Part shown: positions 1 to 11,400 of the stretch, one piece after another
Position numbering within the stretch: the stretch's first letter is position 1
Layout of the letters: every line of letters starts with the position of its first letter
From: Membranipora membranacea
Taxonomy: Eukaryota; Bryozoa; Gymnolaemata; Cheilostomatida; Membraniporidae
Direction: 5' to 3'
Length of the DNA: 64,000 nucleotides
Assembly (NCBI GenBank): GCA_914767715.1
Contig: OU612068.1
Location: 28,148,001 to 28,212,000 of the forward strand
Position numbers and translations under genes: made by a program
Notes under the pieces: model-generated
Told to the model about the DNA's origin: nothing
The model's input: the letters and a program-made list of their open reading frames with translations, nothing else
Databases searched by the model: none

Positions 1-143
1 AAACCTTTTGACTAACTATCAAGCATGGAGGACTATTTGTGATTTGACATCACATTTCTGCAACACTTGATCAGTTTGAAGTGAAAATCTTGGGGTTTTA
101 CATGATCGATCTTATGAAGTTTTTATTTTTGAATTTATTTCAG
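1..143. other. intron sequence upstream of the first visible IDH3 exon
   Basis: No coding segment is visible. The stretch ends in a pyrimidine-rich tract and CAG acceptor directly before the IDH3 exon at 144, so it is the 3' part of an intron whose upstream exons lie outside the window. Confidence 0.6.
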
Positions 144-2707
144 GAAGCAGAGTGATGGTTTATTTTTGGAGGTCTGCGAGGAAATCTCAAAACTCTATCC
201 TCACATAGAGTTTAGTAATATGATTATAGATAACTGTGCTATGCAGGTTTGTGAGGAGCAACATATACCAAAAATACAAAATGTCTCATTATTATCACAA
301 TGTGGAATCAGAAATCAGTGAACACGGAATTATATCTGACCATCTCAACTCCTTGACAAAAGCAAAAGAAATTTACTAAATGGCATACATGAAGGCTTGG
401 TGCTATAAGTGTTGTTAAGATTTATTATGTCAATGCATTGAATTAAAATGTTTTTTGAATTTGTTTTAATGCGCATAAAACTAGTCACCATTAAATAAAT
501 AAATGTTGAAAGGAAGTTAGGAATAGCTTCAGGCTCTCATTTAAAACTGTTTAGGTTTTCTTTAAATATAGCTTCTAGGCATAAAATGTGTAAAATTCCG
601 ATATGAGATATTATTAATGTCCTATGTATTTATATAATTTGTGTCAACTCCTAACTCATCTGCTTATATCCACAACTCCTAACTCATCTGCTTATATCCA
701 CAACTCCTAACTCATCTGCTTATATCCACAACAATGAAAAGTGAAACCCCCCCCCTCTCCTGCCTCAGCTGTGATTACGTTATGTCCTTTTTCCACAGTT
801 CCATGCAGTTATCACACAGTGTTTTGTAGATTTTTTACCCTGATCATCGTACTGTTCAATTTCTTTTTTCCCAATTGAACAGATGGTTTCCAATCCACAA
901 CAATTTGAGGTGATGGTCATGCCTAACTTGTACGGAAATATCATAGCCAATATCGGGACTGGACTCGTTGGTGGGCCAGGTACTACTGTCGGCGGAAACA
1001 TCGGTACCAGGTGTGCTGTATTTGAACAGGTAGGTGGTTGAAATATAGTAACATGGCATAACGCATGTCACATGATTTAATTAGATGTTAAACCTTCACA
1101 AATAGACAGTTTTCTGAGCTCTGATTTAGGCCTCTATTTGGAGTTGTCCTCTCTCCAGTTTGGTACTTTTAACCAACGCCACATAGGAAAAACGTGCTGA
1201 AAAGAGGGTTATCTTGAAATCCGCTTACAGTAGGATAAAACCATTTTTGATTCAGAATCTGCACCATTGAAAACTGATAGGGACATAGTTTGAGAAATAC
1301 TTTTGGTATTCGGTTAGTCAATTATATCAATTTCTGCCAGTTTTGCGGACCATTTGGCAGAATTTTTCTTGAATTTCGTCACTAAAATTAAGATTTATCA
1401 TCATTCAAGCCCCCAATGATTTGGAAACCCTGCCACACAGGGTTTTCAATGGCGCGGATTCTGAATCAAAAATCAATTTTATCCTAACATAAGCGGTTTT
1501 CAAGAAAAACCCTCTTTCAGCACGTTTTTCCTATGCGGCGTGGGATAAAAGTACCAAACTGGAGAGAGGACAACTCCAAATCAAGGCATAAATCAGAGCT
1601 CAGAAAACTGTCTATTGTTTTAAAATATTGCATTATGGCAAATTTGTGTTCCTATTTTCATCTCCCTTCTTGGCCATCACTGTGTGAAAAATTACATGCT
1701 GCACCCCTTGCTCGTGATTGATATTTCCAGTTGATATGAAACTGCTAATTTAACAGCATAACTCAAACAATTCGATTTTATTTCTGACAGGGTACAAGAA
1801 ATTCCGGACGGTCACTTGTTGGTAAAAATGTAGCAAATCCATCTGCCATGCTTCTCGCTAGTGCTGACATGCTGAGCCATATCGGGTATGAAATGTAATC
1901 AACTTAAAAAAATTAACGCTTCTTCTTGATATTGTTCCTATGACATGTGATTATCTGTGAGGACACTTTTTTATTGAAAGATCCACAAGAAAAAAAACAC
2001 ACCAACAACAATGCTTTGCCCCCAAAAGGCACTGACCACTCTTCAATGTCTGATGGCATTTATTAGGAAAGGCTTAGTTTTCATTAACTCTTTGTCTAAA
2101 CAGTTGGTCATCATCGGTCACTTTTTTCATTATTTTGTGTCTTTCCCAGACTAAAGAATCACGGTAAAATACTGCATGACTCTGTGATAGAAGTGTTACA
2201 GAATCCTGAGGTGAGCATGCTTCGTTAGCTGAGTGTTATATACCATACTTTACTGGCCAGCTTTGTTAGCTGAGTGTTATATACCATACTATACTGGCCA
2301 GCTTTGTCGCCTTTAAATGATGTGTTTTTGCAAAAGTTCTACTGAAAACAAGGTTTGAGCAAGAAGAGAGAACTAATGCTGCTCCATCACTTTTCCTCAA
2401 TCTTGTTCAGTAAATTGAGCCTTTTTTTGTCCATTATATTCCCATCACTAGTATATTCCATGGTGTACGCATGAAATTATGCCAGACAACATGTCAGCCT
2501 CCTGCCAACGCTCTCAAAGTGCAACTTATGCTCCGCGGTACAGATATTCTGACATTTATCTGATACCTCTTTGTGTGCTTTTAGCTGCGCACTCCTGATC
2601 TGGGAGGCGACTCCACTACACTTGAGGTAGTACAGGAGATATTCACTAAGATAAAACAGAAGACACAGAGTTATGATGCTTCAAGTAGCGACAGCGATAG
2701 TGATTAA
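144..2707 (+). CDS. IDH3G: Isocitrate dehydrogenase [NAD], gamma-type subunit, mitochondrial (3' part, 5 exons)
   Basis: Exons at 144-246, 883-1029, 1791-1885, 2150-2210 and 2585-2707 join in frame with GT/AG borders and encode about 175 C-terminal residues. The protein is a regulatory-type subunit of the mitochondrial NAD-IDH heteromer, which oxidises isocitrate to 2-oxoglutarate in the Krebs cycle. Diagnostic blocks are [51 protein letters not shown] and [15 protein letters not shown], all typical of the isocitrate/isopropylmalate dehydrogenase fold. [11 protein letters not shown] and GLVGGPG fit the gamma subunit better than beta or alpha. The N-terminal half and transit peptide lie upstream of the window. 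Unusually, the C terminus is a short Ser/Asp tail (ASSSDSDSD) in place of the family's usual ending. The stop is TAA at 2705-2707. Confidence 0.93.
646..732. repeat. 28-bp tandem repeat, three perfect copies
   Basis: The 28-base unit starting AACTCCTAACTCATCTGC is repeated three times head to tail without a mismatch, followed by the first bases of a fourth. It lies in the intron between the first two visible IDH3G exons. Perfect identity suggests recent slippage or a polymorphic minisatellite. Confidence 0.95.
1101..1616. mobile_element. MITE family A, copy 1 (long terminal inverted repeats)
   Basis: The left end (AATAGACAGTTTTCTGAGCT) is the reverse complement of the right end. Complementarity continues inward for well over 100 bases with scattered mismatches, leaving a central AT-rich loop. 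There is no transposase ORF. It sits in the IDH3G intron between exons at 883-1029 and 1791-1885. A half-length relative lies at 19072-19395 and a degraded fragment at 36042-36152, so it is a dispersed non-autonomous foldback family. I could not fix a target-site duplication. Confidence 0.85.
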
Positions 2708-3254
2708 TATATTGGTGCCTTCCTGTGTTATTCAAATGTCTCTCATGCCAAGTCATAAAACATATTGTTAATTTATTTCAATTTAACATCATTAATATGA
2801 AACCACACTGATTTCCATCAACCCAAATTATACATTATTGAACTTGGAACTCCAAGAAGTTGGACTGCTGGATATGGTGGACCCTCTACTTATTGTGATT
2901 GATACAGTAGATGTAATAGGCTTGTAATGTAAGAGTAGCTCATTCTGTTAGTTAGTTAGCTGGTTTATTTTGCTCTGTTGTGACTGCTAATAAAGGGCTA
3001 TTTCAGAAGTAACTGCAAGCATTCGGGCTAAGTTAACTCTAGCTGTTGTCTGGTTCTGTTGCAAACATGTGTATTACATCGTACTGGTTTCATTTTGTTC
3101 ATTGTGCCAAATATATTCTCTAAAAGTATTTTGAAGAAACTACTACATATAGTCAAATAGTCAAAAGCTACACATTGGATTTATATAATTCTGTTCTACC
3201 TGACATTGCATAAGCGGAAGCTCTTTAGTATTTCCTATCGGGCATTTATTTGCA
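2708..3254. other. IDH3G 3' UTR and intergenic sequence
   Basis: Apart from the polyadenylation signal at 2989-2994 I see no coding or structural signal here. Confidence 0.6.
2989..2994 (+). terminator. polyadenylation signal AATAAA for the IDH3G-like gene
   Basis: An AATAAA hexamer lies about 280 bases after the IDH3G stop codon in otherwise non-coding sequence, a reasonable 3' UTR length. No cDNA is available to confirm its use. Confidence 0.5.
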
Positions 3255-3735
3255 ATTGAACTCTACATAATTTTAATCATTGTCTTACTATAAGGTGCTT
3301 TGTCCGAACTTTCAGCTTCCAGCTTGAATTTGAGTTGTTCTTTCTGGGGGTGCAGTTCATTGGTGAGACGGAGCACATTGGTCAAACCTTCAAAAGCTTT
3401 TAAAAAACCCAGCCTCGGGCCTCATTTAATGTGAGAGGAGGCATACTTACTGAATTGAGAGTTCAGTTAAATATAAAATTAAACCACTCCTGGGGGTCTT
3501 TTGATCACTTGCCTTTATCTTATAATCAGTTGTAGGGTCTGTTTTCAGAAAAAAATCAGGTGATATTATCCTACCTAAATGGGCATTTTCAATTTTGTCA
3601 GTGGTTAGCTCCCAAACAATTCTTACAGATTGTACCTTGGCAACAAAACTATTGTCTTTATGTGTCTGAATAAAGTTAAAAATAAAATTGCATTTCTGTT
3701 TCTGACTTGGTCTCGTCATTGAAAATTTTCTCAAT
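3255..3735 (-). other. unassigned possible coding segments on the minus strand
   Basis: Two stretches look coding on the minus strand. One runs from an ATG at 3719 down to 3447 (start MTRPSQKQK). The other is at about 3255-3385 (KAFEGLTNVLRLTNELH, ending SKTMIKIM and a stop). GTAAGT follows the first, but its splice phase does not match the second at the obvious acceptor. The first may itself contain a small intron (GTAAGA to TTTAG). I do not recognise a family. It may be a small gene convergent with IDH3G, a degraded gene, or chance. Confidence 0.2.
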
Positions 3736-4775
3736 GCTTATTGCTTCAATTGGTGGTAAGGGGACAAGGATTAATTATTTATTAAGTTCAACTATAAGAC
3801 TGATAGATGGCAAAAGAAACAGCTCATTAAACAGCCTTTGAATTACTTTCCGTGCAGAAATCTCACTAGTCCAGTGTCACTGTCACTGTGGTTGATGAGT
3901 GAGCAGTAATCAAATTATAGAAGATTGATCTACCCCTCTCTTATCTGGAAAGCCAGGAAAAAACTGAATATTGCCATTCGCTAATATATAATGGCCAACG
4001 GCTCCAAAGGTTTCCAATTCTTCATCATCAACAGAGTCCGACTTGCTTAAATATTGGCCTCAATAAGGTGGAAACTCTCAATTTAGTTTTTGATTATGCT
4101 CAAGCTCAATGATGGATCCCATGAATGTGGTGATTTAGCCTGTCTTGACAAGCTTTTTTGGTGGGCTAGCTGTGATTCACCGTGTGTCCATGAGCCAAGC
4201 TGGGCAAATTTTAGAGTTGTGCAAACCATGGAAATGCATTCTGGTTCGCAGTGATCTCGGCGATTCAGTTTGCACTGAGTAGCTCGAACCACGACAATAA
4301 TCCAGATGCGATTGCTATCAAGTACCATTACTTTTCATTTGAGCATATGCTGGTTTGCAAAAAAGTTGAGGAAAATTAAAATGTAAGGCAAGATTATCAA
4401 AAAAGTAAATTATATTTCAGTGACAAAGTAGATAATATTGTCAATACGAGTTAAGACAATGATATACTCAAACCAAGGCCCAGCAGCTCATTCAACACCA
4501 TAGAAAGATTAATGGTATAAATCTGCACTTGTAAGCTAAAGTTTATTTTCTGATATATGTATCAAAACTAATCTGACAATAAAAAGATAATAAAAATATG
4601 ACAAGACAGTATTATACACAAGAAGAGTATATTGATTTGGCAATACAAACCGTTATATAACGCCGATAGGTGAAAAATACATAATGCTGGATATTTATAC
4701 CTGCATGACATTATGTTGCAGTGAAATCCATCAAATAAATGAGAACACTCATATGAAAACTGTCTGTTGGTTTAC
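3736..4775. other. intergenic sequence
   Basis: No supported gene. Short open frames have no domain and no coding character. TTTATT at 4542-4547 would be AATAAA on the minus strand and may serve the EEP gene beginning at 5894. A 'GTCTTGACAAGCTT' block near 4142 recurs in the palindrome at 46602. Confidence 0.5.
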
Positions 4776-5894
4776 TCATGCAATCAAACCCAAGGTACAG
4801 TAAATAAGGTCATGATCTGCATAACCATCCATTTCTTCAGATCCTGATTCGGCTATGATCAGTGGCCGAAAATTAGCTTGTTTGAAGTATATGTGGTCAA
4901 TTAATGTGTTGCTCTTTGCCCTAGTAACTAAATCAATGATCTGCCTGAACCCTTGATTTTTGAAGTCGGTCTCGTATGCACTATTGGGATTAGGATAACG
5001 AAGGTTTATGTTGATGTCACCTAGTATGACAATATTCCCTTCCTTATCGCTGTACTCTTCTATTACTCTCTCCATAGCCTTTACATTCTCAGCCATCGGA
5101 GGGTTATACACAGCCACAATACGGACATTTTGAAATGGTAGCTCAAGCTCTATGAGCTGTAATAAACTCCTTTCTCCCTCCCTTAACATATTCTCCCTTT
5201 GCACAACATTGACTTGTAAGTTACCCCGAACGTAAACAAGAATCCCACCAGAATTTGGAGCATAACCTGGGTAATCACGATCCAAACGTATCAATCTATA
5301 ACCCTCTATGTTCAGAAATTCATCGGAAACACCCTTTACCTTCGACTCGCCCACAGCGAAAACATCAAATTCACTGGCAGTAAGGAGAGCACGAATGTTA
5401 TCAAATTTACAAATGTTCAATATAGAGTTGATATTGATATGGCCTACACGCAAACCTCTACGCTGAGGACCATGTCCCATCTCTACTGCTCCCCTCAAGT
5501 GCTGTACTAACTCCTGAAAGGAATTTGCATTAAGTTGCCTCTGTTGCCTAACCTGTCTCCAATTATTGTTCCTCTCATTCCAGCCATATGCTGCCCGTCT
5601 GTATTCTAGCATGATATCCCTTTGATCTTCCTGACAGGATCTCTCTCTCTGTTCTAACATTAAATCAACTCGTCTACCTCTCGTACCCTCATAGTTATCG
5701 AAAATTCCGATGCTGTCCATGTATTCGTCGTAACGATCACTCAGTGACCTCCTGACACCTTCGGGTAATAACTGGCACCAAGATCCCTGATTCTGTATAT
5801 CTACAGTTTCTATTGGATATTGGATGGTATCATACGGTATGTAACGCCTAGGAGGTACAGCAGTTACTATTTGGTTGCTAGCAGCTGATCCCAT
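4776..5894 (-). CDS. Stand-alone endonuclease/exonuclease/phosphatase (EEP) domain protein of LINE origin
   Basis: This is one uninterrupted 372-residue frame. Residues 1-145 are a charged Arg/Gln/Glu-rich region with no recognised domain; 148-372 form a full APE-like EEP fold. Visible catalytic motifs are HININS (N154), VGESKVKG (E183), GGILVYVR (216-223), VAVYNPP (260-266), GDIN (D293, N295), LIDHIYF (D333) and the terminal DH pair (D360, H361). All key residues expected of an active AP/LINE endonuclease are present. There is no reverse transcriptase on either side. The first ATG has a strong Kozak context (A at -3, G at +4). The N terminus MGSAAS fits the MGxxxS myristoylation pattern. It could be a domesticated LINE endonuclease or a 5'-ORF fragment that happens to be intact; lack of frameshifts and a likely spliced 5' UTR favour a host gene. 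Confidence 0.75.
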   Translation of the reverse strand: MGSAASNQIVTAVPPRRYIPYDTIQYPIETVDIQNQGSWCQLLPEGVRRSLSDRYDEYMDSIGIFDNYEGTRGRRVDLMLEQRERSCQEDQRDIMLEYRRAAYGWNERNNNWRQVRQQRQLNANSFQELVQHLRGAVEMGHGPQRRGLRVGHININSILNICKFDNIRALLTASEFDVFAVGESKVKGVSDEFLNIEGYRLIRLDRDYPGYAPNSGGILVYVRGNLQVNVVQRENMLREGERSLLQLIELELPFQNVRIVAVYNPPMAENVKAMERVIEEYSDKEGNIVILGDININLRYPNPNSAYETDFKNQGFRQIIDLVTRAKSNTLIDHIYFKQANFRPLIIAESGSEEMDGYADHDLIYCTLGLIA

Positions 5895-6491
5895 TCTTTG
5901 CTATGTTTAGTGTATCTGTAAGCATAGAATCTGATTGAAACACAGCACGTCACCCACAAGTAGTACTTGATTTACTGCTTATAGCTTTCAGAAAAAAAAG
6001 ATTTCTTCACTTATTTTACACAGTACACAAATTGCCAAATTTGAAATAAAATCAAAAAAGAAATGTTTGTTTTCATGTGTGCTATCCAAAAAAACGTTGT
6101 CTCAGTCTAAATCAATATCTCTTCATATAGATATATATGGACATCTGACACACTTAACGCAATTTGCAACTGAGCAGAAATATGATAACGCATACAACAA
6201 TTCTTGTGCCTGTTGATTAACATTCCTTTTATTGGTTAATTGATGAGATAATGTGTCCTGCCTATCAAATAAATTGACAGTTTATTGTCTTTTTCAGATC
6301 TACACAACCAACTTTTTAAATATTTTTTTTTACCTGGGTATTAAAATAATCAAATAAAATCTTGTAACTTACCAGATTATCTCCTCCTGACTTGTGCTAG
6401 ATGCTTGTAGCAGCTTGATAGTCAATGTGGTGAACAACTGAGGAATGACGTTGAAATTCTGAACCCAAACCATTTGCTGCCACATTTATAT
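5895..6491 (-). promoter_or_regulatory. probable promoter, 5' UTR exon and 5' UTR intron of the EEP gene
   Basis: Read on the minus strand, TATAAA lies at 6490-6485. A consensus donor CTG|GTAAGT follows (exon edge 6373), and an acceptor TTACAG|ATAC (exon edge 5915) lies 21 bases before the EEP start codon. This gives a non-coding first exon of roughly 80 bases, an intron 6372-5916 and a short leader. Splice sites and TATA are seen directly; transcription is inferred. Confidence 0.45.
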
Positions 6492-8372
6492 TTGTCTTTG
6501 ATGATGTAATCCAAATTATGTGTGGGTGGATAATGCACTGGTTGAGTAATTTACCAAGAAACTGCATCTTTTATTGCTTTGTCTGCTCTTGTTGCAAAAT
6601 GTAAAAGAAAACATAAGCATTCTAAGGTAATGCACAATGCACAATAGCCAGTCATACCACATAAATTAGCTTGACATTGACAGGCCTGTTCCACATAAAC
6701 AAACATATTATTACTTATAAAGATAGATAGATTGGTTCTTATGTTTGTTTTGCTTGTTTCAAATTTTCTTCACAAGATTTTTGTGAATTATGCTTGGAAA
6801 TCAATCAATCAATTTTAAATGGGAATGACCAAAGAACTTTTTCTGCCCCATGCACGACGCTATACCTGATTGTGTGTATCATCCAGATGGATATTGCTTA
6901 GATAGTTTTATATGATTGAGGTACGATCTCCATCATATAAGTTTGGATGGTCAATACCTAGTTTGATTGCATTTGACAAAATCTTTCTGATTGTCTTTTT
7001 GTCACTAGAATGTAAAGAGCCAAGAGTGTGGGCAAGCAGTAAGTTATCAAGGACACACTAAACTTTTAAAAATCATGTTAGAAGTTAGCAGCTAGGAGTT
7101 TAAATAAATAATGGTAACAGTAATTAAATTTTTTGTTTTCCGGTATGAAAATTTCACAATAATTCCTCATAATTTATGTACCGCAATTCAATGACATTGC
7201 TGACTGCAGGAGTTTCACAAAAACAATACATATACAGCTTGTTATAAATATAACTTTCGTAGTAAAGCTATGACTCATTGTAGCAACCTATTTTATTATT
7301 GCTGGGTTAGGAAATACAGTAAATAAATCAATATAAATTTACTAGTAACCTATAGTGAGACAAAGGAATGATATATTACCAGGTGTAATGTCAACATGTG
7401 CGTAGGTTGAGTCATATTGGGGTTATTGAGTAAGGGCATGCTGCTGTAACTAGTGGTAACAGTTCAAATATGTTCAATTATTTGCCTTGGCTTTTCGAGA
7501 TCAGAGCATCAGTGGCATATGTATAGTAGAAGGGTAGTATCATTTGAACACAACTTGGCAATCCTGCAATTAATTAATATGATAGCATAATAAGTTGTCT
7601 TGAAGATGGGATTAATGTGTGGTCGAGAATTAAAATTGAATCATATATAACGTACTTGGCTATAGATACATGCATTAAAAATTCTGACAAGTTGCTGCTT
7701 TTCTATGTCTATAAACCATTGAATTAGAAGCTGTTGGGTAGGGGTAGGAGTTTGGGGACTAACCTCCTGTTAGTAAACGTAGGTCTCCATTGAAAAAACA
7801 AAAATTTGAATTTTGTAAGAAGCTTAGGACAAACACGCTTAGTGCTGAGATTATACTTTTCTAGTAATAAATACAGATGAGTAAGGTAAGAGTCGAGACA
7901 AAATTATGTAACAATTGTTGTAATTATTCTTTGAAAGAGGGCCAGCCAGTTTACAATCTACTCTGAAATAGATAACCCATCCAAACGTGTGGAACATCAG
8001 TCACATATACTATATCTTATTTATGGCAGCCTAACAGGTTCTAGGCAAGTGCTGAAACGACGGCAAAGACTACGAAAATAAAAATTAAGAATTATCAACT
8101 CAATTAATATTTGTAGAAAAATCATTGAGTTACATTGTAGTTGTAGTTTTCATGTAGAAACCGCTGCCAGATAATAAATAATTGTAACAATATGATGGTA
8201 ATTTCCTTGGTCAAGTCCTTCTTCCAGTATTGATCTCTAAAAAAGCCATCATGGAAAAGCGTGTCACGTTGCAAGCTTGCTAATTTTTACAATTGGCAGC
8301 AACGGCTATTCCTAGCTGCATGCAATTACTCAAGAATGCAAATCCCTGCATGCCTTGCTGTCATGATTAATT
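6492..8372. other. intergenic sequence
   Basis: AT-rich sequence between two minus-strand genes. I see no ORF with coding character, no RNA gene and no clear repeat. Confidence 0.5.
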
Positions 8373-8378
8373 TTTATT
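8373..8378 (-). terminator. polyadenylation signal for the kinase-like gene
   Basis: AATAAA on the minus strand, about 80 bases beyond the TAG stop of the kinase-like gene at 8460-8462. Confidence 0.45.
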
Positions 8379-8459
8379 ACCGTAATACATGATATCATAT
8401 CTGAAGAGATTTGCTTACCGTGTCAGATTGATGATAGTTGTTATCTTCTCTCTGCTGCC

Positions 8460-11400
8460 CTAGGCATTAACCCCATAATGGCCATCCTGGTTGCCATTAT
8501 CAACCTCGGCTTCATCATCCTAATTTGAGACAAATGATGAAAATATATGAAGTCACTTAGTTTTCGGTCCACCATGACCAAAAGTGACCCAAACTCATGG
8601 GAAATCTCGAAACTTTCCTGGATTGTGCAATATTCCTTGCCTATGATCAAGAATCACCCATATTAAACTAAATTGACCAGTAAAATAGAGCAACATACTT
8701 CATTCATTTGTCCACATTTAAAACAAGCCTGCTTAGATGTTTAGTGGATTGTAAAGGGTAGGGAAATCAGCTTAGGAGTGGACTGTTGTGCAGTTAGTTT
8801 ACTGTGACAGATGATTTAAATCCATATTCCAAGCAAAACTTCAGACTACTGGAAACGCTCTGTTGACGAAGAAAAATACAATGCATTTGACAGCAATATT
8901 GAGTTTGCTTCTGTTTGATTGACTGCCATATTTGTCTCATCACAGTTCTGCCAAGCTATTCCTGATGTATTATTTCACATCATGAGGGCCAAATTTGTAG
9001 TTCTTGGAACTCAAAAGGCTGCCCTTCTTAATACATTAAGGATAATTATTGGCATTGTGCATTAACCAGCTCACCTCATCTTGGGCTTGAGTGTCCCATC
9101 TCTCCTCACCCATAGACTCATGATCATCAATATTCGGCCTCAGTGCTTTAAAGAGAAATTTTTCAGGTCCTTAGCATGCCATGGAGTATGACCTGTAGTT
9201 TTGAGGAAATCGCTTCACTTCTCATATGGATACAATAGGATTGTTCTGGCAGAATAAGTCAGTTTCAAAGCATATCACCATTTGTTTGGTGAAATATTCA
9301 CGTTGCACTCATTGACTATATATCACCGACTGATTGACAGCCAACTGAGGCTTACTCAGTCACCATGCCATTTATTCTTCTTCCAACATATCATCTGTGC
9401 TGAAAAATATTTGATTTAATTTCTGACCTGTTTCATAACTGTGCTCTGTATGTTGTGTTTGTGCATTTTCTCCGGTCGCACCCTTTGGATTGTCACCAGA
9501 TGATGGAATTTCTCTATCTCCTGATGTAGGATAGCCACCTTAAATTACCAAGTCGTATTTCATATAAATGCTGTTTTGCCAACAAGGTTAGTGCTGGCAG
9601 TAAAATTCATGTGTTGTATCAAAACAGTTAAAATTTTACTCTTATTTTGCATTATCCTTTAAGTTTCATTTTTCAAAGCTTCATGATGTTACCTTGGTTG
9701 AAGATTTTGCTATGATGCTGATAATAGGGAAGAAATAAATGCACTTGTAACAAGAAAAAACAACGACTAAGATAACTCAATTGTTTAAGGTGTAGCTCCT
9801 TGATTCCACAGAATAATACTCTTATACCCAGATGGTCTTCCATATGAGCCATATTCAACCGAATCGGACAAAATCTTGAACAAATAACTCTCACCTGACA
9901 CAGTCCCGGTAGTTTGACTGGGTGTCCACATAAAGCTCCTCTTAAGGTCTGAAATGAAAGTTGAAAAAGTCAGACCATATAAAATGAGAGATGGAAAGTC
10001 AGAGCTTCTATCAGGTAATTAGAGCTTGAGCTTGACATGACTCCTACGAGTATTGAAAATATTATTATTGGAAACGACTGTTATGAATAAACATTGCACA
10101 GAGAAAATAGATATATATATATACTTTATTATGACCAATCAAAGTCAATGAAAAATAAAGACCATGCATAAACAAATTAATAAAAACAGAGCAGTCAGGT
10201 GTATTTATGAAAAATTTCATTGTCTATAAATGCTGTCCTATTTATAGAACGGTGATTTCGGGCTTCCAAAAATATTTTGCACGGATGATTCTCATATTCT
10301 TTAACCTTTGCAATATATCGAATACAAAGAATATCAAGATGTATGTTTAGCTCTTCGAGCTTTAGTAAAGAAAGTCTCTCTTCAACTCTTCCTCATATGG
10401 AATCATAATTCTGGTGCAGAGCTTTTAAAATCTCTCCAGTTTATTCCTATCATTTTGGGAGGTGTGTGGGAACCAGCACGGGGCTGCATATGATAAAACC
10501 GATAAAATTCTAGCTTTGTTAAATAATATCAGTAAATGAGATCTCGCACCAGCTTTTCTTAGCTTTATAAGACCATGAAGAGAATGTTTTGTTTTGTCAA
10601 TAATATGGTCTGCATAGTAGTGAAACTTCAGGTGCTTCAGGTATTTCAGAGTGATTGATGTTATAGGTGTCAATGGTGAGTTGTTTTTGCAAAGTGAAGT
10701 TTATGGGGAGAGTTTTGTTCACATTCAACAGTAGAAAGTTATCAGTTGCCCGATGAGCAGTAGAGTCAGTCATGAGACAGTTAGATTTTGATAGCTGATG
10801 GTATAAAGTTGTGTCATCGGCGTACTTGAGATTTGGTGTTGGTGGTGACAAGTCAGCGATAAATGCATTCCAGAGTAGAGGACCTAGTACTGTCCCTTGG
10901 GGGATACCTCTATTAATTGGACTGAAGATGGATTTTTTGTTGCTAAACCTTACACATTGTTCTCTATTAGAGAGAAAGTCCTGCACAATAGCTACAAGAT
11001 ATCCATCTATTTTCAGTCTTCAAAGTTTCTTGACAGCGAGATCTGGACACATTTTGTCGAATGCTTTAGAAAAGTCTAGCATTATTGCCTGAACACCGAG
11101 ATTGTCAATGCAATCAAGCAAGCTAGCCACACTAGATGAAAAGCTCACCAAAGCATCTATGGCACCAATATTTCTTGTGTAAGCATATTGGTATTTGAGA
11201 GTGGGAAGTTTCTGTGTAATGCACCAGTAGAGTATTCTCTCAGCAACCTTGCTCAAATGATGTAAAATACTTATTGGGCAGTAATCTTTATATGTAGATG
11301 GATAAGGTACTTTGTTGATAGGTACGACCTCTGCTTGCTTCCATCCCATTGGAAATTTGCCACACTCAAAGATTTTGTTAATGATGTGTGCTATAGGCTC

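Noticed and set aside
646-732. CRISPR-like or regulatory repeat
   Set aside because: The 28-base units are directly adjacent with no spacers, so this is a minisatellite.
8441-8650. 69-residue minus-strand ORF
   Set aside because: Shadow frame; the real signal here is the terminal kinase-gene exon 8460-8519 in another frame.
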